Assembly (NCBI GenBank): GCA_904063045.1
Contig: CAJFCJ010000020.1
Span: 1,604,916 to 1,668,915 of the forward strand
From: Dimorphilus gyrociliatus
Taxonomy: Eukaryota; Annelida; Polychaeta; Dinophilidae
DNA length: 64,000 nt
Reading direction: 5' to 3'
Under the pieces are notes generated by a model that saw only the letters and a program-made list of their open reading frames with translations, was not told where the DNA came from and did no database searches. A program made the position numbers and the translations under genes. Shown here piece after piece: positions 1 to 12,188 of this stretch. Every line of letters starts with the position of its first letter. Within the stretch, counting starts at the first letter, position 1.

Positions 1-607
1 AAAAACCCAATTACAAAGAATTCGTTCACTTGCTTACAATGTTATGTCGTCTGAGGTTGCTGCTATTACTTTAAATGGTCATTTACACCTATTTGATGTA
101 CAATTAGCAGTCAGTGCGCCAAAACGGAGCGTCCTATTGCCATTTTATAAGGAGAATGTGGTTGTTGAGTACAGTGACGATATGAATCTCTATGCAGTCG
201 GTTCGCATTCCCACATCTTTCTATACGATCCTAGGGAGCCTTGTGGTTCCTCAGATCCATCAAGGGGTAGATTGCGAAGCGTCTCAACACCTGAAAAACA
301 TATCGCCGTTCGATCTATTGCTTTTAAACAGTATTTAGTTAGTTTAGGTATGGGGAAAAACTCATTAACTTTTCTCGACATGAGAAATCATAAGTATTTG
401 ACAACCGAGGACGATACAGTTAGACGAATTAGGTTGGATGATGGTTACGTTAGGGAATGCGACAATGATAGGGATATGATTTCAACTACGGATAGCATAA
501 ATGCCGTATATACGCAACGCTGGAATTCTTTCAACAGTCATTTATTCGCCGCTGGTGGTCCTTTACCAGCATCTCTTTGGGGAAATTGTGCTTCAGTTTT
601 GAGGTGA
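1..607 (+). CDS. DCAF12: DCAF12-like WD40 protein, 3' part
   Basis: This is the C-terminal part of a DDB1- and CUL4-associated factor, a WD40 substrate receptor of the CRL4 ubiquitin ligase. The open frame (starting at base 2) runs in from the left edge, so the first ATG at 44 is internal. The residues just before it (RIRSLAYN) align with the WD repeat of vertebrate DCAF12 (VRALAFN), followed by blades containing HLHLFD, YAVGSHSHI, the DPR motif and NAVYT. The final GGPLP and GN segment followed by about seven residues matches the natural end of DCAF12, so the TGA at 605-607 is taken as the true stop. That stop lies inside a donor-like AG/GTGAGC, so a spliced longer end cannot be excluded. 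Upstream exons are outside the window. Confidence 0.88.
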   Translation, partial: KTQLQRIRSLAYNVMSSEVAAITLNGHLHLFDVQLAVSAPKRSVLLPFYKENVVVEYSDDMNLYAVGSHSHIFLYDPREPCGSSDPSRGRLRSVSTPEKHIAVRSIAFKQYLVSLGMGKNSLTFLDMRNHKYLTTEDDTVRRIRLDDGYVRECDNDRDMISTTDSINAVYTQRWNSFNSHLFAAGGPLPASLWGNCASVLR

Positions 608-1400
608 GCAAGCTCCTTGTTGCTTCATTTGTTTCCTTAACTAAATTATACTCGAGAACTATCAATTGCTTATCCCATATATATAAATATATAAATTTTA
701 TTTATTAAAAAATACAGTCCTAAAATATAAATATAACTGCTTTTTTCATCTAACAAAACTAATTTTGTTTATTTGCATATTCTTTAAATCCTCGTACTTT
801 GTTCTTTATGTAACATAAAACTTGATCTTTGAATCTTGTATATTAAGCCTCTACAGTAAGTGAAAAAAGTTCTTGGCCGTATTATGTTAGCATTTGCCTG
901 GTAATCTTATCATTTTGGCACAATTGACGCTTATTTTGTATCTAGTTCTCAGTAAATAATCCCTTTTTTTTATTCTCTTCTTCCTTTGTTAATAAGTGAA
1001 ATGTATTAAACACATCTAAAGAATTTGCCTATTAATATATACAAACTGTATATAATTTTTCCATTATATTCTAAATATGCTATAATTCTCAGATAATCTA
1101 CAAAAAAAAAATTCATCAAAATCAAGATTAGCAGAAATCTCGAGGTTTACAAAATTATAAAATGCCATGTTATGACAAGTAACAGATTTTTAAATCAAGT
1201 CTTTTTCTTTGGTTATTATCAACTTGAAATAAGCTGTCAGAAAAGTTTCGATTTGTTATGAGCAACAATATTATTGACTATTTTGATGTATAGATATACA
1301 ATGAGCTTTAAAGAATTGAATGAGGAGAAAAAGCTATATTCACACTACTATAACTTTTCAATGTATGCAAACATATGTTTGAATATCTATATGCAATCTG

Positions 1401-1433
<33 letters not shown>

Positions 1434-2361
1434 GTATATGTATACACTCTTTTGTTTATACATCTCTTTTTCTCACATGTACATCATATTCTCGTTTTCT
1501 ACGTTGATAATTTCTGAAGATTTTACACTCTTACGAAGTTTTAAAAAAAAAACGAAATGCTTAATGAAACATGAAGGATTTTCAAGAAGTTTATCTCTAC
1601 ATTGGTTTTTTTTTTCTTTTTGCATGCTGTTTGTTATTATATTTTTGAACAAAAAAAGGAAGGTTACATTTTATAATGGAATAGTCTATACATGTTTTTC
1701 CATTTAAAGAATGAGAAAGTCTTTTTCTTTTTTTTTACAGGACATTTTTTTTAAAAAAAAGAAGGAGAATAATTCCAAAATCAAAAGTTAAAACTTGATA
1801 TTTCATTTTTGTATGAATATATTGATTCTATTAAACTCTTGAATGTTTTTTATTTGAACAGGTCGTTTTTAATCAGCTTTTTTTTGTTTATTAATGTCAA
1901 ACTCAATGTACAATTTGTAAATAATTTGACAAAATGAAAATGTGAGAAAATTAAAAAAGCTATATTTTTATTAAAGTTTTCTTTTAATTTGGATGATCTC
2001 GTCCGATAAATTACTTTGTATAAGTATAAACTGTTGACGTCATTTGTGAGCGATAATACGTGAAAAAGCTTCTCTCGGAAACGAATACAGCTGGAATGGA
2101 AGTACGACAATAATTTTTCGAATATTTTACTTAAAATTAAATTACTAAAATTATAAATTTCCTAATTAATATTATTTTTATTGGAGAAAATTATTAGTTT
2201 TAAAAATAATTTAATTTAGGCCTATACGTATACTAGGCCTGTGCCGGTGCGAGCCTTTGAGGATGCAGTTTCTGTGCTTTTATAACTTCTTCACGAAGAC
2301 TTCTAGGAAGTTATGATTGTAAGAATATTATCGTGATTAATTCAAAGATAAAAAGAAGAAG
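608..2361. other. Intergenic, DCAF12 3' flank and RICH 5' flank
   Basis: About 1.75 kb of very AT-rich sequence between two co-directional genes. It holds a (TA)n tract near 1398-1437 and several A or T homopolymers. Short ORFs here are low-complexity. No conserved coding or RNA gene was recognised. Confidence 0.6.
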
Positions 2362-5300
2362 ATGTTAAAAAGTTGGGACGTCAAGAAAAATATTAATCGT
2401 TTGAAGTTTATAGCTGATCAAAACCTGGGAAGGTAATAGATGAGTAATTCTTTTTTTTAGCTGGAAAACAGTTCGCTTCTTTGTGTCTATAAATTTAATT
2501 TCGTACCATATCCCAAAGCCTATTATGTACTGTCATTTTCACCTAGTCACGACATTCCCTCTTACATTAAGTACTCGCGTATTGATCTAATATAGGAATC
2601 ATATGAATTTTGTTGATTCCATGAGATTTTCTTTCATTATTCATTATAATGTATGAATTTGAGTTGTTAGAAAGACAATGTGTATTAACAGAACGGAAAT
2701 TTTCTTGTATAAATCACAAATGCATGGCCTCCCGAGTTGTGATTTAATCCCATACTTTTTACAGAGAATTTTGACCTTTGCTTAATTATTTTTTAAGATT
2801 GGCTATGATTAAATTCTAATTCAATTGTCAACAATTGTAGTCTTAGTCAGACTGATATATACATTTATATATATATATATACTGTATATGATAAGATTAA
2901 GATTATAAAAGCAAATGCCAATAAATAACGCCACCTATAAAAAGCCACGTTTATATGATTTAATAAATGTAGTTAGTTATGTTGACGTAAAGGCTTATTA
3001 TGCAACAGTTAATCTCAGTAATTATAGATGACAGACTAAACAGTTCAAATGAGGTTACGTTAAGAGATAATAATGCAGTGTATTTCAACTAAAAAAAGAG
3101 TAAATGATTTAATATAAGAACTAAATATCAGTTTATCTTTAGTATTTAGTAAACCTTATTTTTGCATTTTAGAACGTCCCAAAAACGATATGTGATCTCT
3201 CTGACAAAATGATAAAAGGCATGCACCTTATTAAGAAGATAAATGATATTGAAACTAAACTCTGTTTCAATACTGTATCATAGAACAAACTTTAATTGAT
3301 ATTCAACAGAATCTTTCAACCTAAATGCACTACATGCTGAAAATAATACATTATTATTAAAAAGAGAAGATATCAGTAAAATTAAATAATGCAATTATTT
3401 TATCTCTCTCTGACCAAATGTTTATAGAAAAGGATTTTAACAAATGTGTTTTTATTTTATTTTTTACTGTTGCAATTAAAAAAATAATGTTTCTCTGACA
3501 TTATAGATTTTTAGCTTTAACAATAAATACTAATATATATAAACTGTGTGCCATATAATTGTTATATTAAAATACTTGTGCGCAATATATATATATCCTG
3601 TATATATATATTTTCGTTTTATACTTTGTATTTCACCTGTAATTTACTTGGAAATTGTTGAAGAAAATATGAAATGATGTATAGTATGTAAATTACTGGA
3701 AAATCTTACATTTATGTTTACTGTATATATGCTTAGTTATGCAGTACATTATACACATACACCTAAGCAAATACGCATATATATATATATTTGAAAGCCT
3801 ATACAATCTACGGTTATTATGTTTCTTATTTTCAAAAAATTAAGGAGATGAAATAATTTTTAATATCTTTAAGGTGTTTTGTTATTTTAGCCAAATTTGA
3901 AAGCTTTTGACACAAAAATGTTGACGAAGGAGTATTATTTGTTTATATTCTGAGTAGGCAAAATTTTAACAGAATTACTTTATTTAATTTTCATGATTTT
4001 CTGATTTTAGAACCGAGAAAAAGGATTCTATACCCGAGGAATTAAAATATTATAATGATAGGGTAGATGCCATCTGTAATTCCTATCAAAATATAACAAA
4101 AGCTCTTAGTAAGTTATGCGATGGCATTAGTCTACCTCAAGAAAAACAAAAGAAATATGCAGAGAGGAGATTAGGATTGGCTCTCCATGAAAGTTCAGAT
4201 TCGATTGCTAAAGCATCTTCTGAAAATTGCCAGGGATCTTTGGAAGAAGTTTTCGAACATATAAGTAAATTGGAGCTGGAACTTGCTCAAGAACGATTGA
4301 ATTTCGAGAATAGGATTAACGAAAAAATAATAACAGAATTGAATGAAATTCTTAAAACTCATTCACCCATAAACAAAACAAGGCTATCTTTGAAAAAGGC
4401 TCAGCAGAATTGGGATATTACGGAAAATAATTTAAATTCTGTAAAGAAACAATTAAATTCACCTAGTTCAGCACAAGCAATGGAAAAACTAGCACCTCTT
4501 GAAGGCGAGAGAGATGAGGCACTTAGCGTTGTTGAACAACTAAGAAATGATTTAGCTTCAGAATTATACGAGTTTACTGCCAAAGAATCCAAGCATTGCG
4601 ATCTGTTTTGTTCTTTACTTCAAATGCAGGCCGATTATCATACTTCTTGTTTGGAAGAAATAAAAAAGAAATCAGAAGAAATTCAAATTTTCTTTAAAAA
4701 TAATCAACGCGAAAAGACATTTGGTTATCCTCTTGAAGATAGTTGCGATAAGGAGACTAATATTTCTTGTGTCTTGAAAAGATGTTGCGAGTTTCTACAG
4801 AGAAAAGAGTGCCTCACTGAAACAGGAATTTTAAGACTAGCCCCCAGCACTTCTAGGTTAAAAAGATTTAAGGCATCTATTGGTGTTGCGGCAGAGGAGG
4901 ATTTTGATGTTCACACTGTTGCTGGCGCCTTAAAAATCTATTTAAGAGAGTTACCAGAACCCCTTTTACTTTCGGAGAAATTTTCTGAATGGGAGGAGGC
5001 CGTAGATACAAAGGATCCTCAGGAGAGATTAAAATGCCTCAAATATTTAGTTGATTCATTACCAGAAGTAAATAGAAAAAACTTGGAATATTTATGCCAT
5101 TTTCTAGTCCAAGTCGAGATACATAAAGATGAAAATAAAATGAATTCGTCTAATATAGCTACAGTCATGGGTCCTAACTTATTGTGGGATAAGAGTAATC
5201 CTAACAATGTTTTATTAGGCAATAGAATAGGTGTTGCTATAAACGAAAGTCTTATATTAAACTACAGTTATTTTTTCAACAATCCTTCCCCTGGTAAGAT

Positions 5301-5895
5301 TTATATTTATGTTACTTGATCGTCACTCGTATAATGTTTTTTCTACTTGAAATTTTCAGGTATATCCCGACCTCCACGAACTCAGAAACGTTTGTATTAA
5401 TTGACTATAATATCATATACATATATATATATATATATTCAACACAACTTTTATAATTTGATAATTATTTTAACAGCACCGCAACCTCAAACTCAACCGC
5501 TTCACCAGGAGCAGCAATCTGATGAGTCGAAAAATTCTTCTAACAATCCTTTTTTGCAAGATGCAAGGCCGTCTTTAAACTTGAAGTTTTCTCCCAAAGC
5601 TGATGCAACTGATGGTACCTTGACAAGAAAGAAAGCTCCTGCTCCTCCCTCAAGAGAGTTCGGGAGGAGAAAGGATTTCGCGTCATCGGGCGACAGACCA
5701 GCATCAGATCCTAGTCTCGAAGACGATAGGGACTCTGATTCATCAAGAAAAAGTGGCGAGAGTCGAAAGTTTAAACCTCCTGTACCTAATAGACCAGCTG
5801 GTGTAAAGCAGCAAAAACCAGTCAGTCCTGGCTCAGGAAACAAACCCCCTTTATCGCCCAAACCCGGTAAACAAAGAGAAGTCACTTATCTCTGA
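2362..5895 (+). CDS. ARHGAP17: BAR-domain RhoGAP, ARHGAP17/ARHGAP44 (RICH) type
   Basis: A Rho GTPase-activating protein that in vertebrates acts on Cdc42/Rac at junctions and in membrane traffic. Exons: 2362..2432, 4011..5293, 5477..5895, giving 590 aa. The short first exon encodes MLKSWDVKKNINRLKF and a GR split by the intron, which aligns with the N-terminal BAR start of RICH1. An N-terminal BAR coiled coil covers roughly residues 1-230, with the family signature QADYH. The RhoGAP domain follows, with arginine finger in GILRL, the core VAGALKIYLRELPEPLL and the NIATVMGPNLLW motif. The tail is proline-rich and basic (APAPPSREFGRR, PPVPNRPAG) and ends TYL, a class I PDZ-ligand form as in RICH1. 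Intron 1 is 1,578 nt, unusually long for this window. An optional exon at 5360 is described under findings. ARHGAP17 and ARHGAP44 cannot be told apart here. Confidence 0.9.
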
Positions 5896-6717
5896 AAAAA
5901 ATTTCGCTTAAGCAAGTTGACTATTCAAGAATTTGCAAACATATGTAATTGAGATCTTCTTGATTATTGCTTTAGATCAGTTTACCCTCTTTTATATTCT
6001 GCAGCAGCTAAAACGGTTGAAACTTTCACCTTCCCTTAGATGATAGAGGATGTCTTTTGGGTTGTTAATTTTTTAAATTATAAGCATAAAAGCTTTATTA
6101 CTTAAACTGCCATCATTCTTTTAAAATCAACTTTTATGTAAAGATATTTAAACAGACAATTTCTTTTTATATCCCAAACAGCTATTATGTGTATAGATTT
6201 AGGGATCTGTATTTACAAAAAAGTACTATAGAAGAGCATATTATTAGCATATATATCAATACGTTTTAAAAAAGGACTGATGTAATTGTGAATTGAAATA
6301 TTGATATCTTTCTGATTACATGCAAAGAAGAGAAATGATAAAAAGTATCTACTTTAGAAACTATGATATTGCTTTTGTTGTTTTAATTATTTAATTTGAG
6401 TTGCTTGTATGAAATGATTGAAAAAAAAAACACAAAACAAAGCATATTCAATCAATTTTAAAGTATTTTATTATTTTCTTTAAAAGGAGTCATTTTTCCG
6501 AAATATGAAAGACGATCATTCAGAAAGACAGAAGATAATAATAGCAGGATTTAAAAACTTAAGAAGATTAAATAATTAGCAGGATTAATTCTATTTAACC
6601 ATTTCAACTGCAAAGTTAAAAAATAACAAAATTAGAAAAAAAAAAAAAACAAATTGTAATGCAAAAAATTTTACCTTTTACACTTAAAAAATGAGGTATA
6701 CTATATTTATATACCTA

Positions 6718-6753
<36 letters not shown>

Positions 6754-7209
6754 CAGTCGGTACAATTTTCTCCTTTTATTATTATTTTTTTATATTGAAA
6801 AATTTTCATAAAATAATTTTTTTTTATACAAATATACACAAATTAAATGCAGTTTATATATAAATTAATATATATATATGTATATTAATTAGTAATACGT
6901 TTAAAATTGTATAGTAAAACATAAAAATCGTATGAAAATTTCGAAAGTAACCTGTATTTTATTTATTTTATTTAATATGTCAATGAAACGAGAATAAAAT
7001 CTGTCTAATATGAATACTTTATTCAATGAACTTCTTCGCACGTATGTTGAAACTAAATTTGATATTTATTCTCTGCAATTTCGATCTTGTAAATCTCTTA
7101 TACGTTTAACTAATTAACACAAACTGAAGGAAAATAAATGTTCATGACAAAAATATTGTTTAAAGATTGAATCAATGAAGGAAAGAAAAGTTTTAAAGAG
7201 AGTAATCGA
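5896..7209. other. Convergent intergenic region
   Basis: The 3' flanks of the RICH gene (+) and glycerate kinase (-) meet here. Sequence is AT-rich with A/T homopolymers and a GA microsatellite at 6721-6749. No coding potential was recognised. Confidence 0.6.
6721..6749. repeat. (GA)n microsatellite
   Basis: About 29 bp of pure AG dinucleotide repeat between two convergent genes. Confidence 0.95.
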
Positions 7210-8949
7210 TTATGATTTTCTCGCTACAGTCATTATGTGTAGGTCCATAACATTTGTACCCGTCATACCAGTAACAAATAAATTTTCGCCATTACTGACC
7301 TTTTGAAAAAAATGAAAAGTGTCATTATTTTCAAGGTAAGTATTTGCATCAATATTTTGTTCTTTTGCTTCTTGTATAAGATGAGTATGGCTAAAAGCTC
7401 CGGCAGATTCGGTAGGGCCATCTTGGCCGTCTGTTCCAGCAGATAGAATATTTATATCGTAGTCTCTTAATTTTTCGGAAAGTAAATCAAATACAAGAGC
7501 TGATGATAAAGCAATTTCACCATTTCGCCCACCTTTACCATTTCCTTTAAGGTTAACAACAGTTTCGCCAGCTCCTAACATACAAAATCGTTCACCGTAT
7601 TTAAGAGCCGAGGCTGCCAGTGATGTGACGCAGTTTATCACATTTTCAGAAATTCCAAACGAATCTTCTAATCTTTGTTTAGAATCAAATTTAGCTTTAT
7701 CCCCACTAACGACATCGACGATAGCCCCGGCAAAAAAAGCGAATATTTCTCCAATATCTCTTGCTTCGCCGCATAACTCAGTAGATAAAACAAAAGTCCT
7801 ATACCCTAAGGCTTCAGCTGCCTTATTTGCAGCTGACACAGCAAGTTTATTATTACCTACAATGACATTATGGGCGTAAATTTCTCTTATCACAGGAAGT
7901 GCACTATGTCCAGAAAATTCTGAAATTTCATTTTCGACCACTTTAATTATTGACTTTGGAATTTTATCCGTAACGTTAAGATCTCTAAAGATTTCCATAC
8001 AAGTTTCTGGCTTTGAAAAATCAGTTACAGTCGGTCCTGATGCGATTTTATCTATTGGATCTCCGATTATATCTGATAGAATAAGAGATATAACACTAGC
8101 ATTCCCTGCAGCATAAGCTAGGCCACCGCCTTTAAGAACTTCTGTATGCTTTCGTACTGTATTTACATCACTTATGGTGGCAGCATGTTTAACCATAATT
8201 GCAACCATCTCTCTCATTTCTTCCAAAGTTATAGGCGGTTTAGGTAAAGGTAATAAAGCCGATCCACCTCCGGATAGTAGAGTAAGCATAATATCCGAGC
8301 CTTGTAAAGATGTGGCAAGATCATGGATTTTTTTGGAAGTTGCGAGTGAGTTCGTATCAGGTGCATTATTCTTTGCTCCTTCACAGATTTGAAATGAGCT
8401 TTGTTCCTTTGGTATCATTTCCCTTGTAAACGAAACATTTAATTTTAATTAATTAATAAAAATCAAATTTGATCTATATACCATTTTCCAGACTTTTTTA
8501 GAGTTTCTTGTATGCCGTAAGGAACACTCGCAATACCGCCAACAATATGATCGCCTAAGACGTCCTGGGTGGCTCTCACCATACCCAGAACTGCTTTACC
8601 AGCTGCTATAACATGAACGTTGCGATTCAGTCTGCAAATAAAAAACATAAATATTTCATACTGCAACAATTAATACTGTTATTATTTTTATAGTTTACTC
8701 GTAGGATCGATCGGATATCGTTAAAATATTATCATTTAAATGTAGGAATTTCTTGACTGCGTTGTGAGGCAAAACAGCATCTACAGCCTTCTGAAAGATC
8801 TGCTCACAATCTTCTTTGTAATTGTAATTACTAGATGAACTTGAGTAGGATTGATTAAATCCTTTTGCATTAAATTTTGGTAGTATTGACTGGCACGATC
8901 TTATCCTCCACATAATAAATTTCTCCATGCTCAGACTGCAAGAAAACAA
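7210..8949 (-). CDS. GLYCTK: Glycerate kinase
   Basis: Phosphorylates glycerate in serine/fructose catabolism (GLYCTK family). Exons on the minus strand: 8949..8699, 8631..8482, 8422..7210; phases agree and give 537 aa, close to the vertebrate length of about 523. Visible family motifs are GKAVLGM, the glycine loop SGGGSALLPLP, NTVRKH with KGGGLA, SLILSDIIGDP with ASGPTV, GGRNGEIAL, GTDGQDGPTESAGA and the C-terminal TGMTGTNVMDLH. The N-terminus is basic and Ser-rich (MWRIRSCQSILPKF), consistent with a mitochondrial presequence. A start at Met-8 (8928) is also possible. The splice joins restore the expected GKWEMI and YELNRN segments. Introns are 67 and 59 nt. Confidence 0.93.
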
Positions 8950-11900
8950 TCTTTCTGTCTTTAAAATAATAATTTTACACTATTGTTTGGTAGCATTAAT
9001 TATTTTTTTTTGTAGCCATGTAAACGTAATTCTTTGATAATGAATGGTCTAGCAATCATATAAAAAAACCGAAATAAACTAGATCAGCTGTAACTTCTGC
9101 CGATGACCTTCACCTTAATATTCCGGTTACGAAAATATCTCGTCCTTAGCCAAAAATTAACCGGTCATAACTCCGAATTCTAACTCAAACTAATTCATTA
9201 GAAATAAAAGGACAAATTGGAAAAAAATGTACTCGTGGCCCAGTTTTTGGCCTCTTGATAATCATAACTGTAAACAAGCTTTGCACAAGGCATTAATATT
9301 GATATGACAAAAAATTAGGCTAAAAACAATAAATTTTTCCTGTCAAACTACACTCTATATATAACTATTTGGTATTTATATACAAAGAACCAATAACAAT
9401 ATTACAAATAGCAAAAGAATCTAGAGGGAGAAGAAGTATTAAACAGAGAAAAAGGAGCAAATATGTCTGTTTAAAACCTATTTTTATCGGATATCTAAAT
9501 GTTTTTCGCAATTTATCGTCTTATTGATAAGCATACAGCAAAAAAAACTAGTGAATAAACATCTCTTTTAAAACCTTTAATCTAATTATGATAATCATGT
9601 ACTTGTTTAGAGTTGTTACTTTAAAGAGAGGGAGGAGAGGAGAGGGGGTGGGAAGGAAGGAAAAGAAAGATAAGGAGAGGGAGGGGGAGGGAAAAAAACA
9701 CCTAAACTTAACGTTTTAGAATTTAGAAAGGGAAATAAGTGTTAAGGAAATAGGATGGATTAATGGATAAAAATTGAAGTGACAGAATAAAAGGATTATC
9801 TTTAAAAACATTCTTCCGAAAAAGACAGAAGCATACATAAAGCATTCTACAGAGAACTATTCGTTATATATATATATATATATATTAAATGACTTTTAAG
9901 TAATAACAATAATAATAACTAATAATAACTATGCAATCTCTGTTATGTTTTTATATTCATCAACCGTATCCGCTTCCTCTCGTTCATCTTACTTTCTTTG
10001 TCTTTCTTCTTTAGGTAGATTATATCTAGTATCTATTCTTTTATATAAACAAAGAGGAGAGAGGGAGGGAAAGGGGAAAGGGGAAAGGAGGGAATATAAA
10101 GAGAAGACAGATAGAAAATATCTCTTTCTAAGTACAAAATGAATTTACTTACCTCAAAAAAAAACAAAAAAAAAACAAGGGTATGTATTATTTAACAACC
10201 TGAAATAATATTAAAAAAAATCCTACATAGGCTTATATTAATACCTACCTTACCCTTGTAATAAATTAATCTATTTTTTATTGTTTTTACTATTATTCTT
10301 TAATTTTTTAAATATAAGATTTTCATAAAATAAATAGTTATATTCCCATTTCTATTTAATTATTTAATCATCGAATAGATATTCTTTAGTTATTCTAAGA
10401 AGTGATAGTTAAATAACTATATTATATATAATATTATATTTCTATTATTAGTTAATATCATAAAACATAATAGGTAAAAAGTTAAAAAAGAAAACATTTA
10501 GCCTAATTGCCATAAAGAGAGAGAGAGAAGACAATAGAGAAGAGAATGTGAGAATAGAGAGTTAGGTGATTGTTTTAGCTTAAAAAAAAAAAGCAAAATA
10601 TTTAATTAATATAGAAATAATATGTTTATAAACAATTGAAGTATTAACTAGTTTGAGATGTTTGCAAAACTTGTAAAAAATGTATCGTGTCAAGATACTT
10701 AGCGTACATATTAGTTGAGTTATATTTAACCCTTGTACAATAGGATAAATGGAAATCTACTGCGTCATAAATATTTAGTAAGTAAGTTTTTACATTGAAT
10801 GAAAAAAGAGATGAATATATTTACATGGGTCTTCTAAGGTTAGAACGTTAACAATTTATTAAAAAACAAGCTAGGTATACAACATTTACAGATTAATAAG
10901 TCTTATTTGTTTGTTATTTTATCAGCCTACTGTACATGTTTTAAAAAGAAAGGGGGGAGGGGAGATGGATCATATACGTGATGAAAAATGAACACATGCG
11001 TAAAAGTCAGTCCTTATTTTGGAATGAAAAGAAGAAAAAATAGGACAAAAAAAGGAGATCTTTGGTAAACTTGTTGCCAGTAGGGCTTTTTTGTGTAGCA
11101 AACACGATAGAGGTACCACACGCAGACAGATATATACTATATATATACATACAGACCACGCACACATACTGTAATTTATTAGTATTCGATGAAAATCTAT
11201 CCCTAACTGTTTTTATATGTCTGTAAAAACTATCCGTTCAAGTACTGTACAATATTGGGTTCAATTGTATCTATTTATAAAACAAAAGAGAAAGGGAGTA
11301 AGCTGTTGCAGTTACTTTTATTCATTTGATTATATTTAGGAAAAAGGCAAGGTTAAAAGCTATGTATTGTGTTATTTATTGCGAAATAAATAAAAGAGAG
11401 GCATTTACAAAGAAAACCTTGGGAAAAAACATTTGAATAATCGAAACACCCTTAAGAATGAGTATTTCTCTTTTAGATTTAAAAATTAGGTCAGTAGACG
11501 ATCACCTAACCCACCTAACATTTGTAAATGTCCTCTTCCAAACTTAACAATTCAGAAATATTCTTTCCACGAAAGCCCAGTAAAGAAAAGAAGGAAGAAT
11601 AAATTAAAGATTATTCTCCTTAGCTAAAAGTGTACCAACTTGCTGCAGATTTTTATTAAAAGAAATGTCAACCTGGCCCTGATAGACACCAAAAAAGTAC
11701 TTCACTGAATCATAGACACAGAATGCATATGGAAAAAAAAAAAACAAAATGCATATATAGCACCAAGAAACGAACTTGTTTTTTTTTTCTTTTTACAAAA
11801 AATACACAATGACTCCAATCATGACTAGCAAAAATAATTTACGAAACAAAAAAGTAATCACAATAACCGAAAAAAAACAATATCACCAACAGTTTCCAAA

Positions 11901-12188
11901 GATAGCGTAATAGAAAAAGGAAAAAATAAATAAAGCACAAGAAGGCGCTAGTGAAAGAGCACCCTGAATAGCAGACGAACTTGGAACGATATCCAATGAA
12001 TTATTTTAAATACTTTTTCATCCATTGGATGAGACAAAAAAAGCAGTTCAGAAAATTCTTAGAAGCAGGATAAAGTAAAAGGCACGATGCATAAAGGCAC
12101 TATTTTTTTGAATGTTTTTTTCTTCTTATTTTTTTTTCCGTTTTTTTTTCTTTCTTTCATTTTTTTTTGTTCTTTTAAATAATGTTGA
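8950..12188. other. Long gene-free region with polypurine tracts
   Basis: About 3.2 kb between the 5' end of glycerate kinase and the stop codon of the zinc-finger gene, both minus strand. It may contain a long 3' UTR of the zinc-finger gene. It has strand-biased purine-rich blocks near 9624-9694, 10052-10098, 10518-10560 and 10948-10966, a (TA)n run near 9866-9885, and no conserved ORF. Confidence 0.55.
9624..9694. repeat. Polypurine (GA/G-rich) tract
   Basis: About 70 bp consisting almost only of G and A on the plus strand, including runs of five, three and five G. A minus-strand transcript would carry a C/U-rich tract here. Confidence 0.85.
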
